From Pseudomonadota bacterium (lineage in GTDB: Bacteria; Pseudomonadota; Gammaproteobacteria; Steroidobacterales; Steroidobacteraceae), in assembly GCA_947454665.1 (NCBI GenBank), contig CANGMU010000028.1:1-17281 (forward strand): a stretch of 17,281 bases of DNA. The letters run 5' to 3'. This document shows, piece by piece, positions 15,284 through 17,281 of this stretch (position 1 is its first letter; every line of letters starts with the position of its first letter). The notes beneath the pieces were generated by a model, which worked only from the letters and a program-made list of their open reading frames with translations, was not told the origin of the DNA and searched no databases. The translations under genes and the position numbers were made by a program.

Positions 15284-15943
15284 ATGAGACAACCGCTTCG
15301 ATTCGGTATCTGGCTGCTTGCCGCAACCATCGGCCTGTCCCCCGCCATCGATGCCGCGACGCCCGCGAAGCCCGCCACGAAGAGTGGCAAGCCGCCGACC
15401 ACCTACAAGTGGGTGGACGAGAACGGCATGACGCATTACGGGGACGGACTGCCTCTCGAGGCCGCCCACGTCGACGCCCAGGTGCTGAACCGAAATGCGA
15501 TTGCCGTACGGGAAGTGCCTGCCACGAAGCCGGCGCCCCAGGAGGGTTCGCCGAAGACACAGGTCGACGAAGGCCTCCAGGAAGCAGAGCAACGGCGCGA
15601 CCGCGTGCTGCTCTCGACTTACACATCCCTGCGCGACATCGAACGCTTGCGCGATGAACGCGTGTCGCAGATCAACAGCCAGATCACGTCGACGCGGGGC
15701 TATATCGAGACGGTCACGCAGCGACTGGAGACGCTGCGCCAGCGCGCATTCCGGTTCAAGCCTTATGCCGCATCGCCCGAAGCGCGCCGCATGCCGGACA
15801 CGCTGACGGCGGAACTGGTGCAGGCGCTGAACGAAGAGCGCCTGCGGCGCGAGTTTCTTGCGGCACGCGAGCAGGAAGCTAAAAACACGCGCGACAGCTT
15901 CCAGGCCGACGCCGACCGCTACCAGAAGCTGGTCGGCCGGTGA
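15284..15943 (+). CDS. Secreted DUF4124-domain coiled-coil protein
   Basis: A 219-residue exported protein. The N-terminus is a Sec signal peptide (RFGIWLLAATIGLSPAIDA, probable cleavage after Ala-25 or nearby). A DUF4124 domain follows, with the typical TYKWVDENGMTHYGDGLP strand pattern (about residues 39-60). From about residue 95 to the end the protein is charged and helical (VDEGLQEAEQRRDRVLL, RDIERLRDERVSQINSQI, LNEERLRREFLAAREQEA), probably a coiled coil. DUF4124 proteins are common in gammaproteobacterial envelopes but have no established function; the coil suggests a scaffold or assembly role in the periplasm, which is inference. It sits 19 bases after pyrE, so it is likely co-expressed without an obvious functional link. 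A hairpin terminator lies just after its stop. Confidence 0.92.
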   Translation: MRQPLRFGIWLLAATIGLSPAIDAATPAKPATKSGKPPTTYKWVDENGMTHYGDGLPLEAAHVDAQVLNRNAIAVREVPATKPAPQEGSPKTQVDEGLQEAEQRRDRVLLSTYTSLRDIERLRDERVSQINSQITSTRGYIETVTQRLETLRQRAFRFKPYAASPEARRMPDTLTAELVQALNEERLRREFLAAREQEAKNTRDSFQADADRYQKLVGR

Positions 15944-15949
15944 CGCCGC

Positions 15950-15973
15950 GGCTGCGGCACACCGGCCGCAGCC
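15950..15973. terminator. Perfect 9-bp hairpin between convergent genes
   Basis: GGCTGCGGC (15950-15958) pairs exactly with GCCGCAGCC (15965-15973) around a 6-base loop. It fills most of the 30 bases between the DUF4124 stop and the TAA of the minus-strand gene. The plus side is followed by ttacttg, only a weak T-tract, and the minus side has none. It is probably a bidirectional terminator or RNA 3'-end stabiliser. Confidence 0.6.
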
Positions 15974-16819
15974 TTACTTGACGCTGTAACCCCGACCGGT
16001 CAGGCAGGCGCTGATCGCCCTGTCGTATTCCGCGCGTTCCGTCGCACGGTATTCCGACTCAGTCGGGTCGTAGTGCACCTGGTCCGCTGCCCAGCGATGG
16101 CACTGATAACGGTCTTCAGCCTGCTGCGATTCGCTCTGCCCTTTCGTCGGGTAGATGAACAGTTCCCGAGTCGTGGCAGATTCGCTGACCCGGTCTTCGT
16201 CTTCATCATCGTCACGGTCATTGCCATACGGCGAACGCGCGACCGTGTAGCCGCGACGGATCGGGTCGTACAGGTAGTAGGTGTCATCCGCCAGGTAATA
16301 GCGCGTGCCGCCGTACCAGAAGGTCGAGTAGTACGCAGGCAGGTAAGGCACGAACAGGCCGAACGGTGCCGACACGATCAGGTAGCTGCCGCCATAGGGG
16401 CGGTACCAGCGATTGCCGTGCTGGTAGTACGGCGTACCGGCCCAGTAATACTGGCGGTAACCGGGGGGAACTCGTGGCACGACGCGCTCCGGACGCGCGC
16501 GGTAGTCGAATCCGCGGGCGACCGGCGGCGCGAAGACCGCACCCGGTGGCGGCCGGAAGTCGCGACGATCGCGGGGCACAGCAGGCGACGGACCGAAAGT
16601 CGGCGGCGGACGCGGATCGCGACGGGCGTCAGGCCGCGCATCGGGACGAGCAGGCTGAGGAGCCGCAACCGGACCCTCCTGCTTTCGGCCACGTCGGGCG
16701 TCGCGCTCCTCCTCATGCCGCTCAGGATCGCCGGATATGCGGTCCATGGCCAAGGCAGGCATGGCCTGCAGGCCCAGCGCGATGATGGCAAAAGTGAAAA
16801 CCCTGCTCGGCTTGCTCAT
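15974..16819 (-). CDS. Exported Tyr/Pro-rich protein (DUF6515-like) with C-terminal YPTKGQS module
   Basis: A 281-residue exported protein. The signal peptide ends PALA near residue 24. A low-complexity Arg/Pro/Asp stretch follows (about 30-95, with repeats such as PARPDARPDARRDPRPPP). The centre is Tyr/Gly-rich (YYWAGTPYYQHGNRWYRPY, then APFGLFVPYLPAYY and YYLADDTYYLYDP), like the proteins I know as DUF6515. After an acidic spacer (DRDDDEDEDR) comes a C-terminal module of about 60 residues: FIYPTKGQS, RYQCHRWAADQ, YDP and ISACLTGRGYSVK. The same module forms most of the neighbouring gene upstream. It is probably an outer-membrane or periplasmic structural protein; the function is unknown. 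The ATG at 16819 has GTGAGGT as ribosome binding site, overlapping the upstream gene's TGA, so the pair is translationally coupled. Confidence 0.88.
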   Translation of the reverse strand: MSKPSRVFTFAIIALGLQAMPALAMDRISGDPERHEEERDARRGRKQEGPVAAPQPARPDARPDARRDPRPPPTFGPSPAVPRDRRDFRPPPGAVFAPPVARGFDYRARPERVVPRVPPGYRQYYWAGTPYYQHGNRWYRPYGGSYLIVSAPFGLFVPYLPAYYSTFWYGGTRYYLADDTYYLYDPIRRGYTVARSPYGNDRDDDEDEDRVSESATTRELFIYPTKGQSESQQAEDRYQCHRWAADQVHYDPTESEYRATERAEYDRAISACLTGRGYSVK

Positions 16820-16827
16820 GGCGCACC

Positions 16828-17281
16828 TCACTTGACGGAGTAGCCGCGGCCCTCCAGGCACGCGGACATCGCACGGCGATACTCGCCGGCTTCACGACGC
16901 TGGCGCTGATCGCCGCGACGCGTCTGGATCTGTTCGACCTGCTGTTGCTGCGAGCTCTCGGCGGCGGCACCCAGCAGGCCACCGGCGGCAGCGCCCACGA
17001 TGGCGCCGCTGCCCGCATTGCGCGGTCCAGAGACGATCGCGCCGATGACGGCACCGGCAATGGCAGCGCCGACCGTGGCCTCACCCGGCGCCCGCGACGG
17101 CACGACTGTCACGCGTTCCTGCGGCGGGAGGCTGCGGCCCGGATCGAAGCCCGTCTGCTTGACGGCCCAGTTGTAGCACTCGTAGCGGTCGCGGTCCTGC
17201 TGCTCCGTGCTCTGCCCCTTCGTCGGGTAGAAGTACACGCGCGGCGGCTCCGGCGGGGCCTCTTCCGCAACGCGCTGCCGG
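16828..17281 (-). CDS. Glycine-zipper protein with the YPTKGQS / GRGYSVK module (5' end outside window)
   Basis: The frame stays open to the window edge (RQRVAEEAPPEPPR precedes VYFYPTKGQS), so the real start, probably with a signal peptide, lies beyond 17281; the GTG at 17238 falls inside the conserved module and is an unlikely start. The module begins YFYPTKGQS, RYECYNWAVKQTGFDP. It is then interrupted by a glycine zipper of about 45 residues (VGAAIAGAVIGAIVSG, SGAIVGAAAGGLLGAA) and a Gln/Arg-rich stretch (SSQQQQVEQIQTRR), and closes with YRRAMSACLEGRGYSVK. Glycine zippers form membrane-inserting helical hairpins in many envelope proteins. The gene is 8 bases upstream of the second module-bearing gene and in the same operon. 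Function is unknown; an outer-membrane/periplasmic location is inferred. Confidence 0.85.
   Translation of the reverse strand, partial: RQRVAEEAPPEPPRVYFYPTKGQSTEQQDRDRYECYNWAVKQTGFDPGRSLPPQERVTVVPSRAPGEATVGAAIAGAVIGAIVSGPRNAGSGAIVGAAAGGLLGAAAESSQQQQVEQIQTRRGDQRQRREAGEYRRAMSACLEGRGYSVK

Noticed and set aside
1..17281. tRNA, rRNA, riboswitch, CRISPR array, insertion sequence or attachment site
   Set aside because: I saw no cloverleaf, no regularly spaced repeats, no transposase or integrase motif and no terminal inverted repeats; the intergenic regions are too short for most riboswitches.

Overview
The window is GC-rich, gene-dense chromosomal DNA, most likely from a gammaproteobacterium near the Xanthomonadales/Nevskiales/Steroidobacterales. 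This placement is inferred from gene content: an E. coli-like Uup and PyrE, flagellar MotA/MotB, an ExoIII-family gene divergent from pyrE as crc is in Pseudomonas, and small envelope proteins of a type I associate with that group. I see no rRNA, tRNA, insertion sequence, phage gene, CRISPR array or origin. Eighteen protein genes cover almost everything, and no stretch above about 135 bases lacks a gene. The genes at both ends are cut by the window edges.

Layout. (1) 1-1445, plus: the C-terminal part of a GMC-family FAD alcohol oxidoreductase, then a SnoaL/NTF2-fold protein, probably the tail of a catabolic operon. (2) 1471-2079, minus: a rhomboid intramembrane protease with its catalytic Ser/His. 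(3) 2160-6480, plus: an RND efflux permease followed, with an 8-base overlap, by its periplasmic adaptor; no outer-membrane channel is present. (4) 8227-6395, minus: motA-motB, the flagellar stator. The 3' end of motB overlaps the 3' end of the adaptor gene by 86 bases on the opposite strand. (5) 8361-10978, plus: uup (ABC-F ATPase) and trmB (tRNA m7G46 methyltransferase), with the trmB ribosome binding site lying over the uup stop. (6) 11623-10994, minus: a MarC-family membrane protein. (7) 11706-12029, plus: a small acidic protein of unknown function. (8) 14512-12047, minus: a tight operon of xthA (exonuclease III), an AmpG-like MFS transporter and a small Rieske [2Fe-2S] protein, joined by GTGA and ATGA stop/start overlaps. 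(9) 14596-15943, plus: pyrE and a secreted DUF4124 coiled-coil protein. (10) 17281-15974, minus: two neighbouring envelope-type proteins that share a C-terminal module; in the first it is interrupted by a glycine zipper.

Most of the window is ordinary housekeeping and envelope content, and I found no convincing new defence or mobile system. The points most worth a second look are the shared C-terminal module at the right end, the catalytically intact ExoIII in the Crc position next to pyrE, its coupling to an AmpG-like permease and a Rieske protein, the RND pump whose TM10 lysine position is alanine, and the 86-base tail-to-tail overlap of adaptor and motB. Convergent gene ends often carry short GC hairpins without a U-tract, two of them with the stop codon in the loop.
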